Shown here one piece after another: positions 35,139-49,600 of a stretch of DNA of 64,000 bases (positions are counted from its first letter, which is position 1; each line of letters opens with the position of its first letter). The DNA comes from Seison nebaliae. Taxonomy: Eukaryota; Rotifera; Pararotatoria; Seisonacea; Seisonidae. The notes under the pieces were generated by a model. It was not told where the DNA came from and did no database searches. It worked only from the letters and a program-made list of their open reading frames with translations. Position numbers and translations under genes: made by a program. The DNA lies in assembly GCA_023231475.1 (NCBI GenBank), contig JALJEE010002282.1, positions 110,833 through 174,832 of the forward strand, written 5' to 3'.

Positions 35139-36124
35139 TTAAATAAGAATTGCGTTAGTATTCGAAGACGATTGTTTCGTTGATTCGACACTTTTATTTC
35201 GATTCTTCTTCTTCAAAGGACTCAAAGGAGATTTCTTCTTTTTCTTCAGTGGAGTCTTTCCATTTCGATTCTCTCCAAGTAAATGTTCGGTGGATCGAGC
35301 ATTGCCATGTTCTAAAGAGATTTTATTCATTTTATTATTATTGAGGAGTTGAGGCGTTTGTTGATATAAACCGTTGAATTTACCGATATCAACTGAATTG
35401 TTAATTTCTTGGTAAATGTGTGAGGTAGTTGGAAATTGATTTGGATTAATTGATGTGATATATTGTTGTTGTTGTTGTTGCTGTGATTGAAGTTGATGAT
35501 GTTGTTGTTGTTGTTGTTGGTTAATTTCCATTGGAACGGTTTGAATTAATTGTAAATGAGTTCGATCTGAATTTTCCGATTGTTCATTTGATGCAGATGA
35601 CGGAGTTGCCAATACGATAAAATGACCATGTTGTTTTGATTGTAGATCATTTGTCATTTCTTTGTTTTGTTGAATTGTTGAGGTGGTAAATGGGAAATCT
35701 TTCATTTTTTTCGATGCAGCAGTTGATGAGGTGGAAGAAGATGATAAGAGACAACTTTCATCAGTCAATAATCCAGATTCACCACTCGCTCCACTATGAG
35801 TATCTCCACCAGTCGAATGAAATTCTTCATTTCTGTCGATGGTAGAAGTTTGAATATTGATCGTTTTCTGCTGATTAACTGGTACTCGGAAGAGTGTTGC
35901 TAAATTATTATGATTCTGATTATTTTGGAATTGTTCAGTAGGAACGAACAATTGTTGTTGATAAATGGATGCTGATGGAACGATCATCATTTTCGTTCCA
36001 TCATTATTCGATGGAATTGCAATGGCATTCAATGGTCCATTACTCTGACTATGAACGATGAGACCTAAAGTATTACTATTATTATTATTCTTATTAAATT
36101 GAGAGTTTTCATTACTCATATAAA

Positions 36125-36176
<52 letters not shown>

Positions 36177-39026
36177 GAGTGGAAGTTGATGAAATTGAAA
36201 GTTTGACGGTTCTGTGAGAATGTCAATTGACTGATTTGCCATTTGTGACGAATAATCATTTAAAGCCAATCTCTTCGTAGTCGTGTTACGAGTCTTTGAA
36301 TCAAAATCTCGATTACTATTATTCGATGATTCACATGTTGATGGATTAGATGATTGTGTTCGATTTTCTGATGATTTACTCACTGCCATTACATCATAAA
36401 TGAAATTCAAACAGAAACAATTCGATCGATTACTATTCGACCTCGATTTATTACCCAATCGTTTTTGTCGAATAAATAAGAACAATAACATTATTATTAA
36501 TAAACTACACGTTGCTAACAACGTTACTATCACACTAATCATTAATCGTGATGATGTTATTCGTGCTGTTCCATTATTTTTCTTTCCATCATCATTTATT
36601 CCTATATCATGACGATAATTTTTCAATAAACTTTTATCTTGTAATAAAGACGAATGTAATTGTTTCGAATTGCGAGAAATGGTCAAATTCAAATTTGATA
36701 ATTTTTTCAATTTCAAAATTCCTGCCGTTAACCGTTTATTCATTTCTCCATATTTCACTCTTTCTCTCCCAGACGAACTAGTTACAGTAATAAAATTTGG
36801 ATTTATTGTTGACGTCTTCACATTCTTCGATCGAATTCTCATCGTTCTTATTGTTGTTGTTTGTGATACTGATGATAATTTCGTTGTCGTTGTCGTTGTT
36901 ATTGTTGTTGTTGTTCTTCTTCCATCATTCTTCTTCATTTTTCTTTTATTAAAAATTTTATTTTTTTTTTGAATAATTCTCAATCGCTCCTTATGGTTGT
37001 TGAGCGGAACGTAATTTCCATCGAAACAAATCGATTTCTCTCCGTCCAATTCAGCCCATTTCCATTTACCAAAAAACGGTTTTCTCACCGAATCACAATT
37101 CAATTCCGGATTGATTGATAATACTGGTAATCCGACTTTATTTGGCGGATATGAACACTTCCAAATCGACAATTCATTTTTTGCTAATTTCAATAAATTT
37201 GCACGTTCTTCTTTTTCTACCGCTAAATGATTCTTCTTTTTCAAATCGAATAAATTCCTAAATTTTGAAAAACGATTTTTCAAATTAAACGGTTTCTTCT
37301 CATTCTTTTTCGTTCGTTCTCCACTTTCATTCAATTTCCCATCTTTCAATTGTCTTATCCATTTTTTAGCAAATTTTCTGAACAATTTCAAAGAATCACA
37401 ATCGCACGAGAATAAATTATTGGAGAAACGAAATCGTTTGATTTGAATCGTTTTCTCCTCCATATTCTCTGGTAAGAGATTGATGAATGAATTTGAAATT
37501 CCACAAATCTCATTTCCACTGATATCTAAATCTAATCCGATAACTTTTTTCGATAATTTTGGTAATGTTCTCAATTGATTTGAATCCAATTTTAAATTTT
37601 TTAATTTTTTCAAACGAACAAAATCCAAATTTTCCGTTTTCACTTCACTGTTTATAGAATTCAGATTGAGATTAATCACATCTCGAACACTTTCTATTAA
37701 TAATTCTATATTCGCTTTCGTGTATTGGGCCGAAACGTTTTGTACATTATTAGTAAGAATTATTGATTTTAAATCGATATTTTCATCCAAATCGATCGAT
37801 AACAATCGTCGGAATCGATTTGATCTAAGATCGATATTAGTCAATTCATTTCTAGCGAGATTGAGATGTTGTAATTTGTTCAATCCGATATACTTCCTCG
37901 AATGTCCGTTGAAAGAAGAAATACGATTTCCTGTCAACGATAATCGTTGAAGATTCTTCGCCAATTTCAACCAATTAATAAAATCGAGAGAAATAATTTG
38001 ATTGAAATCTAAAGATAATTCTGTCAACACGTCGAATCCTTTCAATTGTTCATCAATAATGAAATCGTTTTCATTCTGCGATTTAGTTGGAAGATTTGAT
38101 GGATAATAAGGAAATTGTTGAAGGAATTTTTCTGTCAATTTGTTATTATTCAATTTCAACACTTTCAACGTCTTCATTAAACCTTCAAACGCATTAATTG
38201 ATAATGTTGTCAATTTATTGTAAGACAAATCGAGAATTTCTAAGGAGGAGAAATGATTGAATGTTCCATCATCAATTCGTTCGATATGGTTTCTGGATAA
38301 ATCGATTTCTTTCAAATAATTAAATTTCGAATTTATTCCGAACATATTCTCTTTCAATTGTCTCATATAATTGGAAGATAAATCTAATTTCATTAAACTT
38401 TCATTGAGTCCGAGGAAGAATTGTGTCGATTCTAATAATTCGATAGTGATATTCATATTCTTCATCATTAGAAATTCTAATTTTGATAAGGATTCGAATG
38501 GTTTGTTTGGTAGAATCGATTTACCGAAATTCAATTGTCCTTCATCAATTCCCAAATTGAAACCGACTAAAGATAAACTTCTTAAATTAAAAAGATTTTT
38601 GAAGATCGAGGGAGGTAATTTGGGTTTGTGCAGGTGATTTTTTGTTGATTGGACACGGAATGAATTCTCATCTGAATGACTCAATTTCAATGAGAGTAAT
38701 TGAAGATTATTTGTCAGTTCAATGAATGCTGATGGATGGATGTAAGAGAGAAATTGATTATTCTCAACATAAAGTTTCCTGACTTTCAATCCGGAGAAAT
38801 CATTGACACCGATCGATTGAATAAGATTATCATTGAGAACTAATTCATCATAAATGACGCGTTGTTTCCTGAACGTTGGTACTTGACGTAATTGTCTATG
38901 AGAACAATAGATATAAGATTCACCTTCGGTTTTCACACCACACGTACAATTCGTTACGCAACAAGAATAATTTTGAATGAGAATTATGAAGAAGATGAAA
39001 TAGAATTGAGATTGGAAAGAAATCAT
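35139..39026 (-). CDS. Leucine-rich-repeat transmembrane receptor, 1295 aa
   Basis: One uninterrupted exon. Residues 1-22 are a signal peptide; a Cys-rich LRR N-cap (CCVTNCTCG...YCSH) follows. About 14-16 leucine-rich repeats run to about residue 520 (for example LRSLSLVGFNLG, LEILDLSYNKLT, LQHLNLARNELTNIDL). An LRR C-cap (FSCDCD to WKCSYPP) covers about 535-625, then a Lys/Thr-rich stalk. The membrane helix (ISVIVTLLATCSLLIIMLLF) lies at about 828-850. The 440-residue cytoplasmic tail has poly-Asn at about 951-968, Gln-rich runs at about 1168-1190 and a basic end. This architecture fits neuronal or epithelial adhesion and guidance receptors; there is no TIR, kinase or GPCR domain. No subfamily is assigned. 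Confidence 0.9.
36124..36176. repeat. (ATT)n coding microsatellite (poly-Asn)
   Basis: About 17 uninterrupted ATT units read as AAT (Asn) on the minus strand within the LRR receptor tail; length variation here would change the protein without breaking frame. Confidence 0.95.
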
Positions 39027-42000
39027 TTTCTCTCGAACAATTTTTGTTTCTTGTCACGAAATTTTCTTTACTTACAAATTGTGTCAGTTAAAAGAAGAGA
39101 ATCTCATGGTAAGTTATCACCAGATGTTCCATATAAATATGGAATGTATAAAATGTGAGAATGTGCTTCTATTCGGTTTTATGAGAAAGCTTTTCCACTT
39201 TCTGGTAAAATGTGGATAAATCTGTGAGAAACAAAAGAATCAGAGAAGAATTAATATTAGAGAAGGATGGAGAATGTTCATGTTGAATCAATTGGGAAAC
39301 ATTGAGAATAATCCATAAATTAGAAGGAATTATAATAAATATTTGTTTTTCTTCCATCTCTGATGTTCATTTGACTTGAATGAAAAGTTGGAATTAGATT
39401 CCATTTGGAAGAAATGAGATGAGAAAAAAGTTGAAATTGAATCTCATTTAAATGATGCAGCGATTAGAATAAACAAAAGGAAAGATTTTTTTCGAATTTG
39501 ACAATTAGATAAATAAAGAAACAATGAGACGAAGGTATTATTTGTTCAATATGAGAATGAAGGTAATGATGATGTCGGTGAAAGATGAGTGAATCCATTC
39601 AACTGATTCTTATCTTGCTTATTAAGAAATGAAAGAAAAGAATTGACTTGAAGTGATGGGAAGAATGATGATGAATTAACATCATCTCTTATCGCCTTTC
39701 CGTCATCTTTAAGCGCTGAGAAAACATTCGTTACCGACCCGACGGAAAGAGGAATTATTAGAACGACGAGAATAATCAGTTCTCTTCACGAATGGAGAAG
39801 AAAGAAAAGAGAATATTTTCGTGGAGAAGAATAATTGAGAGAGAAAAGAATAAAGTTAAAATGTCGGTAACGCCAATCCGGCTATCCGTTTTTACACCTT
39901 TCCTATAATTAGGGATGGAAGAAAATGTCGGAAATCAACATCGCCGAAATATTAATGATGAAGACACGACACCATCATGACATGATTGCGTCTCGTGCAA
40001 AATCAGATATACAAGAAATCCAACGGACTGTCAATCAAAACAAATAATTAACACTGAATCCGATTAGCTTCCTTGACGAGTGCAACAAGAACAAGAGCAA
40101 CTGACCAATGTCCATTGTAGTTTTATTTAATAGAATTCAATAAATTTTTCGTTGATGGAAAGATCATATAAAACGGATAATTATTTTTCTCAATTTTTCT
40201 TTAATATCTTTCACATCAGTCACGCATCAGAAACTTCATAAATCGATTAGTACATCCCTTTGACTTTTCCTCTAACTAGTTAGTTACTTAGCAGCTGAGC
40301 TAGTTAGGGACAAATGTGGAAAGATTGCAAATTTCCCCACTCATCACCAATTGTTTGTCGAGTTGACTGTGTTTAGAGGTGAGAGACATGAATGAAGAGA
40401 ATCCTTATAAACTGAAAATGAACTAAAAGTAAACCGAATTCAACATCAGTCAAGTCTCATCTATTGTTCTACTATTTATCGACGACTTAACAGCCGCAAT
40501 GATGTGCTAAATTAATCAGAAATTCTTGCATATATGAATTAGTAAACACCATTTCTCCTAATTTCACACTCATATATGAAGGCGCCAACAAATGATAAGC
40601 TGTCCATTGACCAGTTCATTCTCTAACTCACATGGCAACCAGAAACGGCAATAACATTAGAAATCTCCGAAAATTGATCATTTTCAGTTTCATAAATAAA
40701 GGACATCGTCTTACATTCTAGTTCAACATTATTTGACCAGTCCCTCAACATCATTATCGTTTGATGTGACTTGTGTATAGTTAAAGTGAATATGATTTCC
40801 GTTCTCCAATAATTTAATCGGCATGATATTTATGTGAGAAATGGAAAGTAAATGTGGAGACGAAATTTAATTTGGAGACGGAAATAAAAACTGTTTATAA
40901 ATAGGACTATTGAAAGAAAGGAAGAAACGTCTGTCGCACAATTTGTTAAAGGAACTGCCTCGGGTCGAACCGAAAATTAATCTTGTCAATACTTTCTTGG
41001 AGACACTTTAATTGCCTATTAGGTCAATTTAATCAATTGAAGAGGAGGAATTGATTGGAAACGAAAGATGGTAGAAAAGCAATTGTGGAGAAGCAAAGAA
41101 TAATGTTTGCAGAAAATCTTTCCATCTAATCAATTTTCCACTTGGATGAACGACACATACACACTTGTCTATTGGAATTTTAGGTGTCGACAGTATCATT
41201 TACTCACGTTCATCTTATCTAACAGATTAATTACGCGATGATATCTTTATCAGATAATTTAATAATGATGTAATCGATTAAGTATCGATAACTCATCATG
41301 CCTCTAATTCCATCAATTTCTTCCACATCTGTTACTTCTAATGGAATGGAAAAGTTTCGACAGGTATATTTCTCCGGAAAATTCTCTGAAATCCATTTTC
41401 GAATTAGTTTAAATAATTCGGAAAGTTCGAATGTGAAAAAAGATGCAAATATCAATGGAATAAGTTTCGTGAATTGTTTATAGGAAAAGAAGAATGATTT
41501 ACATAATAGAAATGAATATTAAAGAATTGACTCTTTCACTGAGAATGAGTTAATACGATTTGAATAGTTTTCTTGATAAGAATCTAATCTTTCAAACTCT
41601 GTTTTGACATAGTCTTTCCAGTTGTTGAAATAACGTTCTTAGGAAAACATTCCAAATAGAATTAGTATGGTAAATCCTTCGTCAATAAATATGCATAAAT
41701 TAATTTGTATATACAAAACATATTGGACATTTGATTAGGAAGATAAATTTTCACGATCCGGTCAACAGGAAACATTAACTCGTTTATATTATCCTCATTA
41801 GCATAAGTCGAGTTTGACCTGATTGAGGAGGAAAATTGAAAAAGAGTTTTGAAGTGGCGAAGAAGATAAATAATTGTTGGACTTCGGTCAAAGCCAAATG
41901 AAAAATTATGAGAATCATTTTTTGGTCAATCTCGATCGATTTAAATAAAAAAGATTTGATAGACACGTGTGGAGCAGGTTAGCACGATGGTAAGGTGCAA

Positions 42001-45000
42001 AGAAATTTCGAATTTTATCTTTCAACCACATCTAATCACCTTGCTTAATCTTAGAATAAATAAGTGGTAATTAAACCGTTCCACATTCAATCATTAGCAT
42101 GGATGTGAAGATAATTGGACGTTTTCGATTCTCTGATAATCTCTTCTTGTTTACTTTGGATGGATGTGAAGAGAAAAGTTTCAATAAAGAAAAAATGGTA
42201 TGAGAATTTTATGAATTTCATCTTTCTAATGATGAATGTTGTTGAAAGCTAATAAATAAGAAGAAGAATATTTGATAAGGATGAGGAATATGATTGATCG
42301 ATGAAGAAGAGTTAAGTTGACGCGCTGAATAATTGAAATGGTCTCTTCCCTTTAATTCTTTTTGACAGATGCATAACGATAAGATAACGAGTTACTGAAA
42401 TGGTAGAAGTGTTCGATGTCACGGATAGTGGTCATTTATTCAATCGACAATTTCGCACTTTGTCTTAACACCCAACGGGAGAGAATTAATGGATGGAGAA
42501 TGCACGGATGATGTAAGAGAAAATGAGCAGAAAATTTTCAGAAATTCAACCAATACATACGTGTTAATGAACTCTTGGAAGAATGATTTTGGTCGAATGC
42601 ATTAGAGTTATGTATCCATTTCACACATCTCTCCAAATGGTAAATAAACAAGACGATTGTTAATAAACGAACGAATGTTTTATCTTCAAGTGTTTTGCCG
42701 TGTCGATTTGAGGAGGAGGAGGATAATGGAGGATGGTGGTGGTGAAGACCAAAGGCCAATAAAAGAAAATTTGAGACGAGAAGAATGATGGTGAAAGAAC
42801 GAGTCAGTAAATCGATAGATTTTGAAGTAAAAATAATAAAATTATGAGAATGACTTTTCTCCAAATCGATCGATTGGAAATTATCAAAGAAAATAATTGA
42901 AGTTCTATTGGGGGAAAAGGAACAATTAATTCATCATTAGACTTTGGGCAATTTTCCTTAATTTCTCCCATCAGCACCTCAACTACATCTGGTAAGCATT
43001 TGGGCCGACAATGCTTCTGTCAAACGATGGAAGAAACTTTCCTTCTAATTGTCCAAATAACGTAACGATGGTTTGTTGATGGTTATGCGATGATAATAAC
43101 GACGGTGATGAGATGTGATGTACGAGGAGATTTGATGAACATTTCGAACGAATTAATATAAAACAGATTTATGTTGGCGGACGGTTTAAGGGATTGCTGT
43201 GAGAAGAACATAAAAAAGATGATTGTTAAATATAAAAGAAATTTGGTGAAATGTTATAATGAATTATGGAATGATGTATCGAAATAAATCGTTCAAATGA
43301 GCTGTGCACAAACACACACATGTACCAGTCTGATTAGAGATAAGCTTCATTTAAGTAGGTCAGATAATAATATAAATGACGAATGGAAACATGCAATCGC
43401 ACCTTGTCTCATTTATTTTATGGAAACATTTTTATGCAGGAATAATAACAGGACAACATGCGGCTTCTTCGGAGATATCTTATATTTGCTAACATGCAAC
43501 TGACCAGTTTCCGGAGATACATCATAATTGTTTATTTTTTACCTACACGACCAATTAATTTAACACATCAACCAATTTTATTCTCTCATTCGCGCTCTAC
43601 GTGAATCGAAAATTGAGAAAAAGATGGATCTAATGATATTGAACGGAAATTGTACATACTATATGGTTGCGGCGAAGTAGGAGAGAATAATTAAAAATAT
43701 TTTCAATTTGAAAACAAAAAAATCTGTTGATAAAAATTCCGTTTTATTTCTGAAGAAAACCGTTCTGATGGAACAGTGTGAGAAATGTGCACGGTTGGAA
43801 TTTCCATGGAGAGATTCGTTGGCGAAAACGAGTAGAAGATAATTCCCCTTAGAGTTCCCTTAATGAAATTATTGGAATAGCGCAGATTATTTCAAGCGCA
43901 TTGTACCGATTCCCCTAAGGTGTCGTTTTAGATTACGAATAGACAATTGAGAATGTTGAATGATTTTGAAGAGTATGTCAATGAGAGATTGAACTCGTAC
44001 TCGAGAAGCGAAGAGAAACATTCATTAAATTTACTTTCATTCACCTTCTATTTGGGCAACACCCTAGTTATTCAAATTGAAGTTAGTGAACATATTCTCT
44101 TATTTACCAGATGGAGACAATTTACTCAATACTTCCGTATATCTATTTCATCACAAATGTTACGGAACGATCTCTAAATTATGTAATTAGAAAAAAAGAA
44201 AGAATCCACTGTTTATTACATATGAATTAATGATACCAAATTTTCCGCTTTTATAATCATAAATAAACTTTCTTGTCTTACTCATCTACTTCCTCAAGTT
44301 TGGGTGGTTGGGGGGTAAAAATTGAAAGTATTTCAATAAACGAGAATTGACGAAAGAAAGACATGAAAAATTGAAGTGAACGAGATGTGTCGAGGGAGAA
44401 GAAAGAAAGTAAGATAAGATTTTCATTGAAACTTTATATCTTTTATTAACAGTATAAGATACATCGAAGGCGACTAGATATTGGGGACCCACCCCACCGA
44501 AACAAACGATATAACCTTCGTGATTCATGTGCTATTGTCTTAGGAAGTGGTGGAACTAAATCAATCGTTTATCCTTTAGTAAATAAAAAAGATGAAGTTT
44601 CGGAATATAAGACCATCAAAAAAAGGGGAGATGTGATGGTTATTTCATTCTTACTATCCTATCGATATTTTAATCCCACTCATCAAATATTGCAGCGGCA
44701 GATAATTCCACTTCGAATTTATCCGATTAATTCTAATGCATTCTTCATCTACTTTATTTTTCCTCCAAATAAAATAAATCAATTTCCCATCGGACTCGGA
44801 CGAAAGATGGCCACAATTTCACTAAGAAGAAAATTGGTGGAATCATTAAATTCTAATAATTATCTATTTATCGTTGTGAGGAATTCTGAAGGTTAAGAAG
44901 TGGGAATTAGAAAGGAATAAAGTTTCTCCACTCCATTGTTCTTAAAGGGACGAGAATTTTGGGAATAAGTTACTGATGGGAAATCGAAGTAGTTAAGGGA

Positions 45001-46591
45001 ATTCAAAGATTTCCTTCCAATTTTATATATTTCCGTCTCTGAATGTCGAGTTGATGGATTGTCTTCTACCAGTCCATATTATTGAGCGAAATGATAAATT
45101 AGTATTTAACGTTCGTCACCTTTCCGTTTGGCGGTCAAACTTCAGTATACGGAAGTCTCTTGACGATAATATAGAAAAACCGCAAATGACTCGCCACTAT
45201 AAAAAAAATAAGTCTACCATTTTCGTTCGAATAGTCCACCTGCTTATTTTATTCTTAATGTTGTTCTTTCTCATCATTCATTGACATGTTTACAATTCGT
45301 CACTGTCAATTATCTGACATATATTTGGATAAAGTACATCGATTTCTGGTAGATGATTGATCGCGATACTATCCATCAATAGAACTTTATTGAAATTATG
45401 ATTCGCATCAATCCATCTTTTCAAATAAAATTCTCTTATCAATACACTAATCCTTTCAATCCATCGACGATAAAAGAGATTATTATTATTATTATTCCCA
45501 CTCATTCACCATACAATCATATCACGACTATCCATTGTAAGGTTTTATCAATCTGTACCATTGTCCCGGGTAGATTTATTGATTCTTTTAATTGTATTTC
45601 GTCGATTCATACAAATCATTAATTATAGTTTTTCTTTCAACTATAAATGAATAGGAAGAAGAATATTTGAATTAAAATATTTCCTTAGGCAAATCCGCTT
45701 CAAACTAGCGGTAAGCTTAGCATGCTTATGCAATTGTTCGGTATTTCTAATCGCTATCTAATAACATGTTGCAGTGAGGTGTCACTAATGAGAAGAGACG
45801 ACGATTTTCTTCTTATCTAGTTAGTGTGAGTCATCGAGAAATCGAATGAAGAAGAAAAGAAGCAAATATTAAACGGACGAAAAACCGGAAATAACAAGTC
45901 ATAGTATTAGTCAAACGAATGATGACTTGATGATGAATTAATGATTATTTTTATCTTTCGTTCAACAATTATAATGATAGGAAAGAATTTAAGAGAATTC
46001 CGTTAGAAATTCATCTCATTTATGATGTAATATTTGATAGTTTGAGGAAATAGATTGGGGAACGAATAAAAAATATTCTCCAACTTTTCATATCAATAAC
46101 TGATAACGTCATTTTAAAGTAATTAATGGTAGAAAGGACAAATCATTTAGTATCTCGGATTTAGATAAAGAAATCAGTTTCCTATTTGGGAGGGGCGGAA
46201 GGGAGAAAAGATGAAATTTTGTAAACAAACCACAATTTCCTTTCGCTCTCAATATTTTTTACTTTTTTTCTGAAAAGGAACATAAAACTTATACGAAATA
46301 AAAATGGAATTGACCATTTCTTCTGGTTTAATGTGAAAGTCAAAGGGAAAAGGAAAAACTGTTGTAAATCAACACCCAATTATCTGGTGAATTGAGTTGT
46401 GTAGAATAATCATCGATTTTTCCGTATTCTAAATGAGGAATGGCTATTTTCTGGAAGGAATTCTCTTTCGGTGAGAACGAGTAAACGATTCTACTTCATC
46501 TGGAAATGATGAGCGGATCATATTGCAAACAGTTCATTTCCAGATGGGTATCGAATAGTAGATGAAATGACAATAACAATAAGCAGACACG

Positions 46592-46626
46592 ATTCCTTTC
46601 CTTTCCTTTCCATTCCATTCCATTCC
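46592..46626. repeat. (TTTCC)n/(CATTC)n microsatellite
   Basis: Pentamer tract that switches from cctttcctttcc to cattccattc halfway along. Confidence 0.85.
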
Positions 46627-49600
46627 TTTTTTTGATTACATAAAATTGATAGAAAGGAGAATGGACGATGATATTAAATAATCGATTTGTGCATTCTAGA
46701 TTCCATACATTTTACATCGTTTAATGGACGGCGAAGATATTCATATATCATTTCCGGATGAATCCAATACAATTCCAATATTCAATTGTTTGGATGTTAA
46801 TATGAAATGTTTCTATTCTGATGGTCTGATATAGAAGAGTCTCGTTAGATAAACACTGAATGCATAAGAAATTATTCCTCTCTTAATATAAACAACTAGG
46901 AAAAAATTATTTTATGAGGAAAAACGAAGAAAAAGAATTTAATAAAATCTTCTCATAAAATCTTCTTTCATAAAATCTAGGTGGCGTGGAGTATGCTCAG
47001 TTATTGATGATTCTATATATCTTACAGTTAGCTCATCTCCCAAAGGAAATGACATCATGATTACCAATTCTTCAATTCCATGGATAATCATCATAGTCAG
47101 ATATGTGGGCGGGTAGAGATTGAAATTTGATGACGATCTGCTTCTAATCAACTTCTTTTCTTCTCATTATTTTATTGGCATCATTCTCATCTTCTTTGTC
47201 GTCGCACAGTCAAAAGAAGAATTACCGATGTCCTGTTTGACCGATCTGATCATTCCCCTGCGAATCGGCGACTGCTGTCATTCATTTGGAAAGGAACTTC
47301 TTTCATTTCCCCAATTCCCCGAATGAATTAGATTATTCTGATTTTTTTCTTCTCAATTTATGAAAGTTGAACGGTTTGGCGGTTAGCTAAAGTACGTGGT
47401 ACTCCAAAAGAACTTTAGAACTTCTTTTTAGTAACATGTCGAATTTGATACATAAATATCTCACCATTATTTGACAAGTGAAAAATGTTTATGAAAATCT
47501 TGGAGATGATGTTGTTGATACTATAAGGAAAACAATATGGTTCGATGAATAAAATATTCAATAAGCATTGAACTAAAAAATTAATAATATATCGTGCAAA
47601 AAAAGTGATGGATCTTCTTCTCCAATATAAATTAAAATGGATAAATTCTAGAGAGATTCCATAAACGAATATATGTGACCGTAAATTATTGCTTCCGCTC
47701 TCGTGATGTCCAGGTGTGAGAATTGTATGGTTTACGAATATCTCTAGGAAATCAATTCATATTCTTGCCAAATGAATTGAGAGATTAATAAAAATAAAAT
47801 GAAAATACAATTCTCATTCATTCTCCAAATCTCGAGAAACAGTGGCACGAATTAATAGAATAATTTTATGATTCCTCTCCTAAATTAAAAATATCAACTT
47901 CCAAATTTCGAGAAGAGAAATATCGTTAAAAAATTTACTGAAAAAATTTCATAAAAAATCCACAGAAGAAAGCCATAAAAAAATCGTCAGAAAATAATCT
48001 TCATAAAAATCCTCAGAAAATTTATCACAAGTAGTAATGTAATTTATCGAGTAAAATATCATAAAAAGCATTTTGGAAAAGATTTTGATGAGAATGTTAA
48101 AAAAGTTAGTTGGGAAATGAAAACCTCAACAGATTTTTTACGATTACTCAATTTTACATCGATCATCTACTTCATACCATGAGGTATGATAGAAGAGAAT
48201 GACATGGAAAGAATTTGTTGTCGCTCTATGAGTCGTATAGGGAATTAGAGAAATATTGAAGGAAATGAAAGTCGAAAGGAATTGGCATTTCCATTAAACT
48301 TCCTTTTCGTCATTTAATCAGTATCTTAACTAAAGTCCTTTTTCCTTCTTGTTCCACTTTCTCTTTTAGTATTTCCTTTTCGTCTTTGCTGGAACATAAA
48401 ATTCGATTTCGGAATAAGAAGAAGGTTAGGAATAGAAAGAATTTTTGTTTTCGAAGAAAAACTGAATTGACGAACTGAATTTACAATAATTGAAATTTTC
48501 ATGAACGAGAAACCGGGAAGGAATTCTTTGTAGTTTGACCTTCTGCCAATCTAATGTGACTATTCTGTTTAGCCGATAGAAAAGTTCATAAATGACATCG
48601 ATTGGAACTAATTGTTCCGAAGGATTAGATGATCAATAAAAGGAATAAAAATGAGATGTGAAAATGAAGTGAATGAAAGAATTGAATTAAATTGATATTC
48701 AAGGTTACATCTCCAAAATCAATGAGAGAGAGAATATGAGAGAGAAGTTAATATTTTTACTTTTACCACTAAAGTTTCCCACATGTTTGCAATACTCATT
48801 TGAGAAAAATAAAATTTTTATTATTGTCCGTGACTCTATCGACGTGAAGTCATAAAAGAACGTCGATAATAATATGTCATCGAATGAATAGGCATCGAGT
48901 CAACTTTCAATTGCATAATTTCTTATATAAATTCATGGCAATTTTCCGAGGAACCAGAAGTTGAAGGCCGGAAACATGTTGGACGAGTAAACATTTGAAA
49001 ACACGACGTGCATTCGTAATTTGATTAATCACGTGAAGTGAATGGAAAGTAAATAAAACTACAAATAAGAATAGAAATTTCTCTGATTCCCAAATGATTA
49101 ACGACCACTAACAATAAGCCTAATAAGCTTAGTTTAACTTATAACTTAAGATGGAAATTTTCCTTATTTTCCAAGCTACGTTTCTTTGAATCTGATAAGC
49201 TGTCAATATATTTCTCCTTATATTCGTTTTCCTGCTTTCTTTAAATTCTAAAAAAAACAATTCTCAGTTTCAGAATCGAATGAAGTGCTCTTCAACTTCG
49301 AATGAAGTTAAGCGTGGTGAGCGAACGATGAGGAGTTTTCTTTTTTTCGTTCGATAAAGGTGAAGTAGTTTCTCTTTCGAATATTCGACGACGAATATCC
49401 TTCTCTTATCTTCATTGATCGAGTCAGTTGCTTCAATTTTCATTAAGTAAATTTTGAGAAGAAAAGGACTTACTTATTCTTAAGGCCTCAAATCATCGTC
49501 ATTAAAGGAGACTGTATTGCTGTTGAAAGCGAATGAATTGATTTTGTACGATTGAAGAGCAGGTTAAATAAATTCATTTCGCGTAATAGAAGGAAGGAAT

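Noticed and set aside
42538-42864. Minus-strand 108-aa ORF with a hydrophobic stretch and His run
   Set aside because: With about two thirds A+T, roughly one ORF this long is expected by chance in 19.5 kb on both strands; no signal-peptide start or homologue is apparent.
44633-44896. 87-aa plus ORF
   Set aside because: Composition is AT-driven (Phe, Ile, Asn), with no partner exon or family resemblance.
45051-45284. 77-aa plus ORF ending in a hydrophobic tail (tail-anchor look)
   Set aside because: Length is well within chance expectation and nothing supports expression.
47120-47326. 68-aa plus ORF with a hydrophobic segment
   Set aside because: Could mimic a signal peptide but is short, isolated and within chance expectation.
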